From: Anser cygnoides
Lineage: Eukaryota; Chordata; Aves; Anseriformes; Anatidae
Reading direction: 5' to 3'
DNA length: 64,000 nt
NCBI RefSeq assembly: GCF_040182565.1
Contig: NC_089882.1
Location: forward strand, 5,717,183 to 5,781,182
In this document: positions 11,791-23,900 of the stretch, one piece after another
How positions within the stretch are numbered: position 1 is the first letter of the stretch
Layout of the letters: the number at the start of each line of letters is the position of its first letter
Program-made: the position numbers and the translations under genes
The notes under the pieces: model-generated
The model's database searches: none
The model's input: the letters and a program-made list of their open reading frames with translations, nothing else
What the model was told of the DNA's origin: nothing

Positions 11791-12121
11791 AACATGGTTA
11801 TGGGTAAGATTATATTCTGTACAACTTAGTATAGTGTAGACGACTCCTCCATTATAGTTATATAAATTTCGTTAATACATAGCAGCAAAACCAATCTCCA
11901 TTGCATTCCACACTGGCTAATAAACGTCAGACCCTTGGCAGGGTTTCAGCTCAGGTTATGTTCCCGTAGTACGCTTGCTCTGATCTAACCATGGGCCCTA
12001 CCTCCGTCTTTATCAGCACAGTTCTGCTGACTCCATCGTATCAGAGTTCACAATTGCTGGACTGCTAGAAGAATTATAAGCGAAGACTTTGTGGAGAAGG
12101 GATAGGTTTCTACTACAAGAT
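11791..12121. other. About 330-bp insertion inside the LINE, possibly a solo LTR
   Basis: LINE similarity stops after GAGCTCCC (ending 11790) and resumes near 12122 with GTGTGTGGGCC, where the family reads on almost directly. The intervening sequence is therefore probably a later insertion. It contains a TATATAAA box near 11859-11866 and AATAAA at 11919-11924, about 55 bases further on. That spacing is like the U3-R part of a retroviral LTR on the plus strand. I could not find clear TG...CA ends or a target-site duplication. It could be an old solo LTR, another mobile element, or LINE sequence too diverged to recognise. Confidence 0.35.
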
Positions 12122-12842
12122 CAGTGGTGTGTGGGCCAGGAAAATTGAAATGGGAGTTAAGGGGTTATTCTGCCTCTGCAACGGGCACTAGGCAAAATTT
12201 GACACTGTTTTAGCTCTTGAATTCACAGTTAGGAAGGATGTGAGTAGTGAAAGGACCTCAGGGATGATTGTCATGAAGTTTTGGGATAGTTTGACTTTAT
12301 TGGATTAACCTCCTATAGTCTTGGAAATGGAGGGTTTAAACTATTAGCCCAAATCTAGTATGTCAGTGAGTCCCATCTTGTCCCATTTATCATGGCTGTA
12401 AATCCCCTGGTCTGTTTTGCAAGATGCCAGCCCTTGTAGGAACAGTAGGTTGCCAGCATTTTAACTTCATATTTGGACAGTGGAAGCTTCAATAAAAATA
12501 AATATATATTCCTTAAAATGGAAAAGTTTTTGGATGATCATGCAAGAAATCATTAAAGATTTAATCATTTGTGTGAACAGGGAATGCAGATAGAGGAGTG
12601 TATCCTCCTAGTTTAGTAGTGGTTAAGAGCTTAAATTGGTCTAGAAGTACCATCAGTGCTGGTAGTTAAGGTGATTAACTATTGGAAAATACATTGTGGC
12701 TCATTCTCTGTCAAACTGAAGGCTAGAGGTGGTGCTGGATGGTCTGCTCTAGTTCTCGCAGGAATTAATTCAGCAGCGTCTCATGGTCTGCGTTAGGCAA
12801 AACACTGTACATGCCCTCCAGCCTTTCAATCTGGGTCTGAAG

Positions 12843-13626
12843 TGAGGTTGCAGAAGAAAATCCATATCAATTAGAGAAGCAATATTTGTGATGTGTCCTG
12901 TTTATTGGTTCACTAGGGCTTGAGGAGGTTGGGGTTGTATTTGTTTTGTTTATATTTACTGTTCTGGCCAGTAGTTTTGACTTCTTTTACCTCCAAGATT
13001 TAGGTTCAGTAGCAAACAGTTCCAGCTCATCTTAACTATCTTCTAATTTCCTCCAAAAGATTAATTATTAGCCTATATAAATATTATATCTATTAAAAAA
13101 AAAAAAGTGTTCTTGAGCCTCAGATAAAGGAAATAAGGCTGTTATGAAACCAGAGATGTAGATCAATTAACCAATACTTTTATATTTGTATGTTCTAATA
13201 CAACGTTTCTTCATCTTAATAATCTTTAGACATATGTTTGGGTAGTTATTGCAGTGAGATTAAGGCTGAGGTCCCTGAAACCCCTAACGATCTTTTACTT
13301 TTTATTAGACAGAATTATTCTCTAATAATGTTAAAACTTTTTAATTCAGCGAAATAAATTTACTCAGAAATTTAATACAACAGAACTGTCACTTATCCTT
13401 TACTTGCAAGAGAGGAAATTAAAGGCTGAATTTCCAAAAGACCTTACACTGTCTAATGCTAGAGCTCTTTTGAAACTTTGGTCAAGAATTTTAGAAAGGT
13501 ACTTTAACTTTCTCTCAAGGATTTAAATTTGGGATTATATTATTATTTACATTTTATTATGAAATAATTCAATATCAAATGAAAATCTGGCCTTGTCTTA
13601 GTAAATAAGAGTTTGTCTGCTCAGCA
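12843..13626. other. No gene recognised; AT-rich
   Basis: This stretch follows the LINE 3' end. It is AT-rich with a run of A near 13095-13106 and has no open frame of note on either strand. No repeat family was recognised. Confidence 0.6.
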
Positions 13627-14640
13627 CTATATCACTCCCTGGGTGGAGGGGGGCATGCACCAGGAGCTCGTAGTGTTCTTAGATGTATACTGTTTGTTTT
13701 TAATTTTTTTTTTTTTTCAAAAATCCTGCAGCTGCTGACTTCCTTAAACAATGTTGTCAGTTTTGTGAGCTCTTGAGCAGGACTCTCCTTCAATAGCAAG
13801 GCCTCAAAGTTCTTGATAAAAGAATTGATTGCAAAGTGCTTCATGTAAACATTGCTATTTACATTTAGCAGGCTAGAATTATTCAAAGAAAAGGCCAACT
13901 TCTGATGTTGCTTAAGATTCTGAGGGATCAAGTGGAAAAGCTCTAGCATAAGGACAGTGATAAACGAAGGAAATAGAATTGGGGGTTTTGCAGAATGACT
14001 TTGAAAACACTGTCACTCCTGAGGGTGTCTGATGTTGAAGAAAAAGAATTTAAGAGAATGTGGTCCAAGTGATAAAATCCACATACCAAACTGCGAATTA
14101 TTGCCTGGTTTTGTGTCTTGAAATTTTCACATTATGATTCCCAAAACAGCATTTTTCTTGGTGCTTTAATTATTTTCTCCATCGACTCCTCTAAAGGCTC
14201 ATTTGAGGCTTTTGAGTCTGACAAACTTTTTAAATAAAAATAAATAAATCAGAAAGCAAGACCGTCTTGCAGGACCGATTCTCCCAGGTATTTCAAATGC
14301 CAGTGATAAAGTCCATCTGCAGCAAATGTGAATGCAGCCTGAGTCCAGGATAAGCACTAAGCCCATCTGGAATTTGCTGTAGAAACTGATAGTCGACTGA
14401 AAGTAAGGTTGAACTCCCGTTTGTAAACATCCCGTGTATGAGAATCGACGTACCCTGATGGGACACGAGCAATGGTGTATCTGTGCTTCCTGCAAAAGCG
14501 GTGCTCAGGACCTGCCAGCACGTCGACAGCTGCAGGCTGGAGAGCAGTCATGGTCCCTTCCTGCTGGCACGTTCAGCTCGCGTTGGAGCCAAGTCACACG
14601 TTCCCCTCGCTTTCAGCAGAAGTTGTATGGCTTAAGTTAA
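13627..14640 (-). pseudogene. Candidate degenerate coding sequence, unidentified
   Basis: On the minus strand several adjoining blocks read like protein in changing frames. From upstream to downstream they include a block containing PLLVSHQGTSILIHGMF and LQQIPDGLSAYPGLRLHSH (about 83 open codons), one containing SDSKASNEPLEESMEKIIK, a stop at the TAA near 14129, then a block containing IIRSLVCGFYHLDHILL. A frameshift near 13950 leads to a block containing LELFHLIPQNLKQHQKLAF and INSFIKNFEALLLKESPAQ. That block reaches an A-run, after which another frame ends at TAG (13627-13629). Ordered blocks with stops and frameshifts would fit a processed pseudogene or a decayed exon. I do not recognise the protein. 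Chance could still explain it, because I chose the best frame in each part. Confidence 0.3.
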
Positions 14641-15040
14641 TGTCAACAGGGGATATGCGCAGGCATCACGGGGAGAATGGACTTCATAGTGTGCTAATTA
14701 AAAAAATATTCCCCTATTGTACCTTTCCCTAGTACCCCACTCTTATAACCAATTTACTCTGCAGAACTGATTATCATACTAATAGCATTCCCTCCAGTTC
14801 ACAAACAGGACTCCAGTTGAGAATATCCATTAAATGTAAAGTTATATAACCTGTGAGGTGCAATATGGGAAGTAAAAACTTGTTAAAGGCTTTCTTTAGT
14901 ACGAGTTTACTTTGTTATGGCTTTCTGCTTTTTAGCTTTTTTTTTTTGAATGCTCACATAATAATTTACAGATGTGGAGTGGTCAATTCAGTAGCTGAGG
15001 AGGCAGCTCAAAGAAATCTTCAATCACGAACTTCCTAAAT

Positions 15041-15170
15041 TATTTTTTTCAGTTTCTTTTAGACTTCTTTGTTTTTCATTTTATTCTCCGTTACTCTCTC
15101 TTGCTTTTGTTTTGTAGTCTTTCCCTTTCCTTCTCACTACATTGCTCTCTTTACTTTTCCTATTTGCTTG
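15041..15170 (+). repeat. Pyrimidine-rich low-complexity tract
   Basis: Over about 130 bases the plus strand is dominated by T and C in irregular TTTC, TCTC and CCTT patterns, with only scattered purines. It is not a regular microsatellite. Such polypyrimidine tracts can form triplex (H-DNA) structures. No splice acceptor with a credible exon follows. Confidence 0.7.
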
Positions 15171-15349
15171 AGATGTCGAGGTGCCTGTCATCCATCCCTT
15201 CCAAGCAGCTGTACATCTTCATGTTCAGTGGGTCTCAGCACTCACACTTGCGCTCAGTCCTGCAAATGCCTGAGAAATAAAGAAAAAAAAGAATAGGGCT
15301 GGGTGAAACTTCACCATCAATGCTGCTTCCCAGGGAGCACCTACATTTT

Positions 15350-15457
15350 CTTGTGTGTTTTTTTTTGTTTTGTTTTTTCCTCACAAAACAAGTACTGTTC
15401 ATGAGACATTAACTCCCATTTAAAATTAGAAAAAAAAAGAAAAAAAAAAAAAAGAAA
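15350..15457. repeat. T-rich tract followed by A-rich tract
   Basis: A T-rich run with scattered G (about 15350-15378) is followed some 50 bases later by A runs at 15430-15438 and 15440-15453. The two tracts are complementary and could pair in single-stranded form. They look like slippage-derived homopolymers and not a retrotransposon tail, because no element precedes the A run. Confidence 0.6.
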
Positions 15458-16949
15458 CGCCATTAGAAGAACTCTGCCATAATGGGCCTCCAAACAACAT
15501 ATATTTTGATATATTTAGAGATGTACTCCAATAACTTTCAAGCTAAAGGTTTCCTGAATCCTAGTTTTTTCCTCTATGGCTCAACTGGGATTTAATTAAC
15601 ATCAAAATTTCTCTCTCCATGCAATCCTCCACTTGAGAGCAGGGCTGAGGAAAGGAGCTTTGCTACAGGAGCAGGCATCTCTCTCGTATGGTGTAGAAAA
15701 GGCACTTGGTCATGCCCTCCTTTTAGGTCTAATTTCTGTTACCAAAGAGTGCCTTCCTGTGCCACAAGGAACCTTGTCTGGGCTGGTCACGAGCAGTTGA
15801 AGCACTCACGGTGCCAATCTCTGTGGCAGGTCAAGCCCTCCTGCCTTGAACAGCTGACCTCCGGGGTCCTGGCATTGGCACATGCAGGAGGAAAAATCAA
15901 ACTGTTAGCACAAAATGGTATGTTTTGAGGGAGCATCATCTCCATGAGCAAAACAGAATGGGACCATGTGTGTAACGTCCCTGTGATAAGCTTCTAAAAT
16001 CCTCACTGGAGCATGATCTCATCGTTTTTGAGAAGTTACCACGATAGCCCTCCCCAAAAAAACAGTTGCTGTGCAAGTGATTAAATCGGGCAGGTGGATG
16101 TAAGGAGGCCAGGCTCAACGAGAAAACCATTTCTGTTCTTTCACGAACAAACTAGCTAGATAAGACAAGGCTGTCCCAAGAAGTATGACAAAAGATTATT
16201 TTCAGGCCAAGCCATGAGGATTAAGTCAGGGATGATTAAAAAGCCTGATGTTTAGAAAGTAAAACAAAGTTTCCTTCCCTCAGGCGTGAGATAAAGGGAA
16301 TCTAGATTTAGAAATGCGTATAGATACATATTTTGGTTAAATGGGTTTAAATTGGTCTAGCTGATGTGAGGGCAGTAGTTTCCTTTGACAAGGACAGTGC
16401 AGACATGTCAGACCGAGGCAGAAATGTTTGTAGCGACCATCTAATAGCCAGCTCAGTGCTGTGATGACAATATCTTATTACTCATAGTGAATAGCAATGT
16501 CAAAATAGCTGCTTGCCAAACTACATAAATAGCGTGGACATGTAAAACTTAAAATAGGCTCAAGTTTGCAAATCCTTTTTTTTCTGCTGAGGTCCCAAAC
16601 TCATACAATCCCTTCGTCTTGATGCAGCACTGCTTTGATAAACCTGTGCAGCACTGACATTTGCCGTGGGGGCTAATATAGAAATAATCTACCTGTAATT
16701 AAAAAAGATAGATATCTTCCAGCTCAAAAATTACAGCTCATTACTTTCCTTGGTCTCATGTGAAAAGCAGTCTCATCTGTCTTGTCAAAAAATGTAATCC
16801 AGGAGTCTTGCCCATTTGAAAAGCATAAGAGTTTTACAGAAGGATGTCCAATAGGAAGGGGTGCTTGTATTTGGTGCGGGGAAAGAGTGAGAGGAAGCTG
16901 TGGCCTTCAATATGCCGTAACATTACAGGAGACAGGCCGTGGCTCAGGC

Positions 16950-16979
16950 TGATTGCAAGGAAGCAGATGATTGCAATCA
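16950..16979. promoter_or_regulatory. Repeated TGATTGCAA with perfect palindrome TGATTGCAATCA
   Basis: TGATTGCAA occurs at 16950-16958 and 16968-16976, 18 bases apart. The second copy extends to a perfect 12-bp palindrome, TGATTGCAATCA (16968-16979), with an ATTGCAAT core resembling C/EBP-family sites. Two spaced copies hint at a bound element. No promoter or nearby gene supports this, and chance is possible. Confidence 0.25.
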
Positions 16980-17945
16980 CTTTGTCATTAGTCCAACCTG
17001 TGTTGCACTACAGAATATTTTAATAGCTGGTGTGATTTGTTAAGACTTTGATGCAAGCAAAAGTAGCAGCTGAAGAGAATTCAGAGCCGCCTGTCTGAAT
17101 GGCTGCTGCGTCCTTTGGGGCGCTCAGCCACTGGATTGAAAGAGCCAGAGGAGGACCAGGCATGGGGAAGACCTTCCTGTGCAGACAAGACGTGGCACAA
17201 CAGCACTCGCTTACTGTGCTGTAACTGCAGAGGAGGAACAGCACGGCATCCTGCTGAGGTAGTCCAGAAGACCTCACGGTGAGCATTTGGTGTTTCAGGG
17301 ATGCTGTGGTGAGTAACTCAAATTGCTTTAGTATCTCATGGAGTTGTATCTCACTGCAATTACTAGCAAGACATGCAAGGAGTTTGTTCTGAATGTTACC
17401 TAATGCTCTCAGTTACTTAATATTTCCTGAAAGTACAGTGCTGTCATTGATGGGTTATTGAGAAGATTAAAATATGAAATGGCTCAGATTTCAACCTGGA
17501 GAATGAACACTGCAATGCATGCTGCGTTTTACAACCTGTGACTTAACTATGGCTTCTAAACCAAACATCTGCAAGCTACTCAACATATATGCTTCATCCA
17601 CGGTGCACAGCCCATTTAAAACAAAACACATGTGAAATTAATAGAAAAGATCCTAGAGGAAAAACTCATCTTGGTCCCACACCCCTGTAACCAGTTCATG
17701 TGCCTGCAGTGTATTATAAGCAAACACTTAAACACTCAAACCTATTATTAAGTTCAGGGCCAAAAAGGCAAATCCCTTGACAGTTAAGGACTGAAATTGA
17801 GAATGGTGATGATAAAGGAACAGTCAAATAAAGAAAGGAGACCCAGACTAAACAATGAGATCCAGTGATGGGAAAGACATGTCTCTGAGGAAGTCCAGGG
17901 AGGGGAAATACACATCTCTTACTAGAATGTAGCAATACAGAGTTT

Positions 17946-17978
17946 AAATAAATAAATAAATAAATAACAGAGAGAGAG
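17946..17978. repeat. (AAAT)n followed by (AG)n microsatellite
   Basis: About five and a half AAAT units (17946-17967) are followed after one base by five AG units (17969-17978). This is a compound microsatellite, probably variable in length. Confidence 0.92.
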
Positions 17979-20900
17979 AATGTTCTGTTCTTTTACATAC
18001 TAAGCCATCTGAACTTTTTTGGTTATCTTGTAAGGCTTTGATCTATGTGCCAGGCTTCTACTCACCCTTGTTGTGCTATACTGAATTATCACTTTGGACT
18101 TAGCATAACTGGAACTATTTGAGCCTATTTTGAGCATCTTTAGTGATGTGGAATATATGGGGAAATAAAGTAAGTAGTGCTAAGGGAAGAACAGTTGCAC
18201 ATGAGATGCTCAAGAATTATATCCCTGTTAAGGTCTTGTGTAAGCTAGGGCAAAAGGTTACAGTGGAATTTGTGAAGTAAAGCTACTGGAAACGTCCCCT
18301 GGGCACAAGGCACTTTAACGTGAACAGCTTAACGCACATAAAAAGCTGTGTGCTCTTAGAGGCTCCTTAAACTGTTACCAGTCTTTAAATCTTGGGCTAG
18401 ATAGTGCCCGAGTGATCAATTCTTAAGCACACGGCTTGCTGGCCTCTAATGCGGGAGAGTAGAAAGTGTTTTAAAATGCAGATCCTCCTGCTTCCAGTGA
18501 AGGCAGTGGCAAGGTGGCTATTAATTTCTGATCTCAGCAGTATCTGCGCTCCATTCGGCTGAACACTTAGGGGTGTGATTTAGAAGGAATTACAAAAATG
18601 AAAGACTAATTAGGGAAACAGTTCTGCTATTCAGGTCTGTTTATATGTAATGAAACCGGATAAATGACAAGATGCTGAGTGAACAGCATGGCTGATCTGA
18701 GGACGTTAAACGGATTTCCACAAAAAATCTTGGTTAATTTCCTTGAAATACATTATATTTAAGGGTATTTCACTTACATAAGTAATAGTTACCTATTAAC
18801 ACTGTAAAGAAATCTTCCACAAGAAGATGAAGTTTAAAAAAATATATATAAAGGAGGGCTTTTAAAACTCACAAATTTTTAATAATTACTTGCATCTCCA
18901 ACAATTGTGGTGTTTTGGAACTGAGTTTTATATTAAAATGAAGCTCCAAATGTAGGAAACACACTTTGGTGTGGAAACTATGTCTATAAACTATATAATG
19001 AAATGTGACATATACAGTGTTGGCAAAATCGCAGAAACTGAAGCTTGTGCATAATGAATAGTGACAGTAGAAATTTTTGTTGTTGTTTCATCTAATGGTG
19101 TTTCATTTAATCTGGTGTGGAGCTATAAAGTCATATCAAGATCAGTGTTCTGATGTCTTTAACTCCTAAACAATTATCTGATCCAAAGCATTTTAATCTA
19201 GTAAGAGGCTATCCACCAGCATCAACTTTCAATCTAGAATGAAAAAGCCCAGGATGTGAGTTTGAAATGCAGCCAGTCAGACTTCATAATTTGTTGTCAT
19301 GCCAAGTTGAAACATTTTAGGGGAGGAAAAAAGGCTGAAATGCTGTTTTCAAATCTATTTGATCCTTTATACTGTAAAATGCTCAATTACATGTCCATTA
19401 TGGCACCAAACAATATGGCATTTAATATATTGAGAAGTTGTTGTATTTGATTATCTTTTGCCATAAACAAAAGAATTCCGTGTATTCATTTGTTGCTCAG
19501 TTTCTTAAGAAATAAAAACCAGTTCTGCTCCTTAGTAGTGAGTAAAATATTTTGTGACAACTTTTCTGATTTGTACTCTAATTAAGGAATTTTTGATTTG
19601 AATAAGATAAGCAATCAATGTACTAAGTGAAGGAGCAGCTGTTATCAATATTCTGTTTTCAAATAGATGGGGAAGCACAAGATATCAATGATTACAATAA
19701 ATGGTTGCAGAATCGTGTAATTTTTTGAGTTTGGTAGTGTGGGAAGGGTGAGCTTTCTGGAAGAAATGATGCACTTTTTAGGATACTCTTATGCAGATCC
19801 CTCAAGGCTTGACAAAGATCACTGGAGAAGGCAGGTGACATTAGCTGGGATACGCTGTGCTTTGGCAATCGTGTTCCTCCTCAGTCCTTGCTTATGAGTT
19901 AAGAGTAGAATGTTTTTTGGAGGGAAAAAAAAAGTAATGATTCAAAACAATTGGAAAGAACCCTTACTGTTGCATATAACATTTGTATTAAATGTGCAAC
20001 TTGTTTGGCAGCAAGCATGGCAACACAGGATGTGGTCCTTCCAAATCAGCTGGCGAGTCTCACTGTGGATAGGGAAATTAAATGATGTCTTGAGGTATTC
20101 CAAGTCAAAACAACTTTTACTCATTACAAATACATTGCCTTAAAGCACACATTATGAATCTTGTATAACGATGTACACAAACTCTTTAAACACTGGTAGT
20201 CCGCGAATTTGGGGAAATAACGAAATTGCACTGAGACTCTTGCCTGCGTTTCCATGAAGGTGGTGATAGATGTGCTCTTGAAACTACTGTAGCTGAACAA
20301 AGTTTGTACGTAGACAATGTCTTTTAAGCAAGGGCCTATCTAGTACAGAAAGGAAAACTATTTGAAATAATCTGGAACAGTAATTTACTAAATCACATTA
20401 AAATAGTTTCTACACCACCCCTAACACTGTGAAACAAACAAAAAGTGGATGTAAACTGCCCTTAGCTATGTCTGTAATGATATTTAAAGATTTTTATTAA
20501 ATATGGAAAAAATAAAAATAAATCAGTTGCAGGTTGCTGCAGTCATCCAGGTTATATCCTGCACCCATAGAGTACAACAAGTTGTCTGCCATTCTATAAA
20601 TTATTTTCTCATATTTTCTTTTCCTACCGATACTTTTAACCATTCAGAATCCCAGCCAGTTCATTTTCTTTCTCACCTTTACATTTGAAAATAGGATTTC
20701 CACATATTTGAACCAAATATATTTTAGTTTCCTTAGTATATCCCACCTCCCATCTGCCTTTCTGTTGTGATTTTGATTATTACTGATCAGAAAGGTTCAA
20801 TGAAGATAGAGAAAGAAAAAGAAAGAAAATCATCTTTTGAGGACTCTCATAGGAAGGTCATGTTTTTTGGAAAAAATTGCTTTCCTTTTTTTAAGGAGGA

Positions 20901-23900
20901 AAGTGCATGAGTTATCTGGATAGAAATAAAACACATTCATTCCAGCTGTTTGCTTTGCATTTTCAGAATGGGCAAATTATTTCTAAAAAAATATGAAATT
21001 GAGAGAAGAAGTGATTATTTCAATAATGTACTGAGTCCAAAGCTTATCAATTAATAACCCATAGCTGCCTCTGTAGACAAATAGAGCTAAAGATCAGTAT
21101 GATAATAATCCATATAGTCTACCCTGATTATGATGTTTTCAGGTGGTATTCTAGTTAGAAAAGTTAGTGTGTTAAACCTGTTTGAATATTTAAACTATCC
21201 CAGCCTAATGCATACTCTTTACTTAAAAATTAAAAAGAAAAGAAAAAAAAAAAAAAGGACTTAAAAATATTGAAATACGCAGGTGTAGGTGCATGGCTCT
21301 CCTAGCAGGGCATAGCTAGGTATGAAAGACAAAATTCCAGAAACTGAAAAATGTTGAATTTCTATTAACAGCATCTGACATCAACAAGATTGAAACCATC
21401 ATCCAAATTAGAGTATTAGTTTTCAAGATGCAATTAATATTTCACTGTTTTCTATATAGACAGAACAGAGAAGGCTGTATTTTCTGTAAGATTCACTTAA
21501 TTTCATTTTTCTCTTGTGTCTGTTTTTCTTCAATTTGGCTGCTTTCATATTTCAGCATACAATTTGGAGGCAAAGTCTATAAACTGCATATGGAAGTAAT
21601 GATAAAAAATAAGCATGCTGTTTGCAGAGAATAATCCCTGCTGAATTATCACCATATACCTTTGATTAGAAAGGCAGGCTCTGCTGGGATAAAATACACA
21701 AAGCACTGTAGGGGTAGGGATACAGGTGAGGCTTCTCAGACATCTCTCCCAGTTAAACATGCTGAAGTGCAAGATTGTATCACTGTGCCTGAAAATAACC
21801 AGGACACTAATATGAAGGACACAAAGTCATCAATTATTAAGTATTTTGGATCAGAGTGTGTGCTAGACTTATCCTCTGGTAATGGGCTTTAGGAGTCAGT
21901 AGCCACGCTCTCCAAATGCAAGCTGTGGCAGGGCTGCACTTTAAAAGGTCTGTGCCCAAGGTGTCCACCCCTGGACACCCATGGGGCAGGTAACGGAGAG
22001 GGGGAGTGTTCTCCTGCACCCTGAGTGATGCTGCTATGTCTTGTCCTTAGTCTTTGAAGCGAGCTCATTTCCTGCTATTCACCTCTCCAGGTTAATAAAA
22101 TACAATACCTTTCATCTCAAATGGTATTCCAATTGGTGTTTTTTAGCTTCTCAGCACGAGCTCATGTAGTTACACCGTGCTTCTGTCACCACTGAGTAGG
22201 ATTTTCCTACTAGCAGGCCAACAGGCAGATGGCCTGGGCTACCGGGGTGCTCCTTGGGCAGGTGACAAAGCAGCAATGACTTCGGCACCTTCTGCTCTTC
22301 CCACCTTCTTCTTCCCATCCCTGAGTCCTGTCTTGGTTCTGTTCTTAATTAACAAGAACAACCACAACAACAACAAACATTTTAAATGAAGCCAAGAAAT
22401 GTGTGAAGCATGTATTTGGTGGTGACTCAAACCTTTTTGTTACGGTCACTAACTGGGAAAATAAAGAAGGTCAGTTTTGCTCACGGGCAGTTGGATAGTT
22501 TAGCCAAAACCAGGCACCATTAAGTAAGGCAAGAAGGACGAATGGATATATTTATGTATATATTATATATTTAAATGTATTTAATGAATCTTCTCTCCCA
22601 CTGCACAAGCCCTGAATGCAGATTTGTTTTATTGGCCATTTCACAGCTGTTGATTAAAATGGTTCACTACATAACTCCAGATGTGCTTATTTGGAGGAGT
22701 TTCACACAAAAGAATAGTCTAGTCCTCACCCAAGTCAAATCCTGATAACAGAAAAGGAATGAAATGACTTAGTGGTCAATTAAAATAAAACATATGCAAA
22801 CTTTTTTTCCCAATGTACAGACAAGGGGAGGGAAGCAAATGAAGAGTGGTTAAAATGTTAATTAAAGGTCAAGTCCTGTGTCTCATAAAACATCAGACAT
22901 TTAAAAAAAAAAAAGCTTACAGAATAAAGTAAAATAATAGCATAAAATTGATGATAAACAGAAAAGTAGGAAAAGAAGCTTGCCGTAGGTATTAATATGA
23001 ATAATAAAACATGTTTCAAATGTATGTGGAAGAAGAACCTAATAAAGTAGAAAGCCAGGCCTCCAGGAGACAGCAAAATGAATTTATTGACTGAGGAAGC
23101 AGCCCTTGATAAATAATTAAAGAAATTATTTGCTTCATTGTTCTCTGGGGAGCTAAAGGGACAGATGCTGGCAGCTGCTATATATCTTCACGGATGCTGA
23201 AGGCAGCGTGTCATGAAGGACCTACAGTATCTGTAGAGAGGAAGAGGTGGAGCTGCAGCCAGGCACAGCTCTTGCACCGCTTGTGCAGGAATGAAAGGCG
23301 TTACGTGGAGAAAAAGAGGCCATGGGAGACGGACGTAAACTGAGGCTTCTCTTTGGATTTCTGGCTATGGCATTAGGACATGGCATTTTTTGAAGTAATA
23401 CAGTCCAAGTCATCAAGTTAGACAAGTCAATTGCTAAGGGAGAAAAATAATAACAATCCTTTCTTCATTTGTGGAAACTAAGCAGCAGAAACATGAAAAA
23501 TAAAATCCTTGAGGACTGAAGCACCTAGTAGTTCTTATCTGAGTTAATAGCTTGGGGTAAATATGAGGATCCTTCCTTGCCGTTCTCAACCTGCTAACTT
23601 TGAATTAAACCACATTTTGTTGTCACTGTGATTTCACCTTCTGTTAGTGGCCTCAGGATTTAAGAATACACATTTTTCCCTGCTGAAAATATAGCTCGTG
23701 ACAGGAACCTGGGTTTCAGCTCAGTTGCTTAACATGTTAATAGCAAAGTCTACACTATACTGCTTTTCCTTCTTCATGGAGAGTACTTGTTCAAAGACAA
23801 TCTATTATATTCTAGTCTAAAAAGCCTTTGAAAGACAGGAAATAATGTACTGCTGGCAGAGCTGGGTTTTTGAGATGTATTGAATTTGCTGTGTAAATGC

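Larger units (their letters stand above)
11095..12842 (+). mobile_element. Ancient CR1-family (L3-like) LINE fragment, decayed
   Basis: The sequence follows the 3' half of a sauropsid CR1/L3-type non-LTR retrotransposon from the reverse-transcriptase region to the 3' end. Landmarks recognised in order are GATGACCCTGGTAATTATAG (11167-11186), the AGCAGATCCTGTCAAAA segment near 11291, a TATTTGACTTAGTACTG segment (11384-11400), GGGGTCGTAGTGGCTAACC with CTGAACATGAGCTCCC (about 11752-11790), GTGATTAACTATTGG near 12671, and a tail at about 12720-12842 similar to the CR1 3' end. About 330 bp of unrelated sequence interrupts it at 11791-12121, and parts of 12300-12660 match poorly. It is 5'-truncated and full of stops, so it is dead. 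I judge it old from its heavy divergence. The subfamily name is from memory and was not checked by alignment. Confidence 0.82.
14641..17945. other. No gene recognised; several low-complexity tracts
   Basis: The notable contents are a pyrimidine-rich segment (15041-15170), paired T-rich and A-rich tracts (15350-15457) and a C/EBP-like palindrome (16968-16979). Open frames such as 15069-15296 (plus, 75 codons) and 17020-17286 (minus, 88 codons) show no domain. The first of these is simply the pyrimidine-rich tract translated into Phe, Ser, Leu and Cys codons. Confidence 0.6.

Noticed and set aside
18018..18040. TTTGGTTATCTTG, resembling part of mir-9
   Set aside because: The match breaks after TTGGTTATCT and no complementary arm was found.
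22195..22211. 7-bp hairpin AGTAGGA/TCCTACT
   Set aside because: Too short to indicate a structured RNA; hairpins of this size are common by chance.
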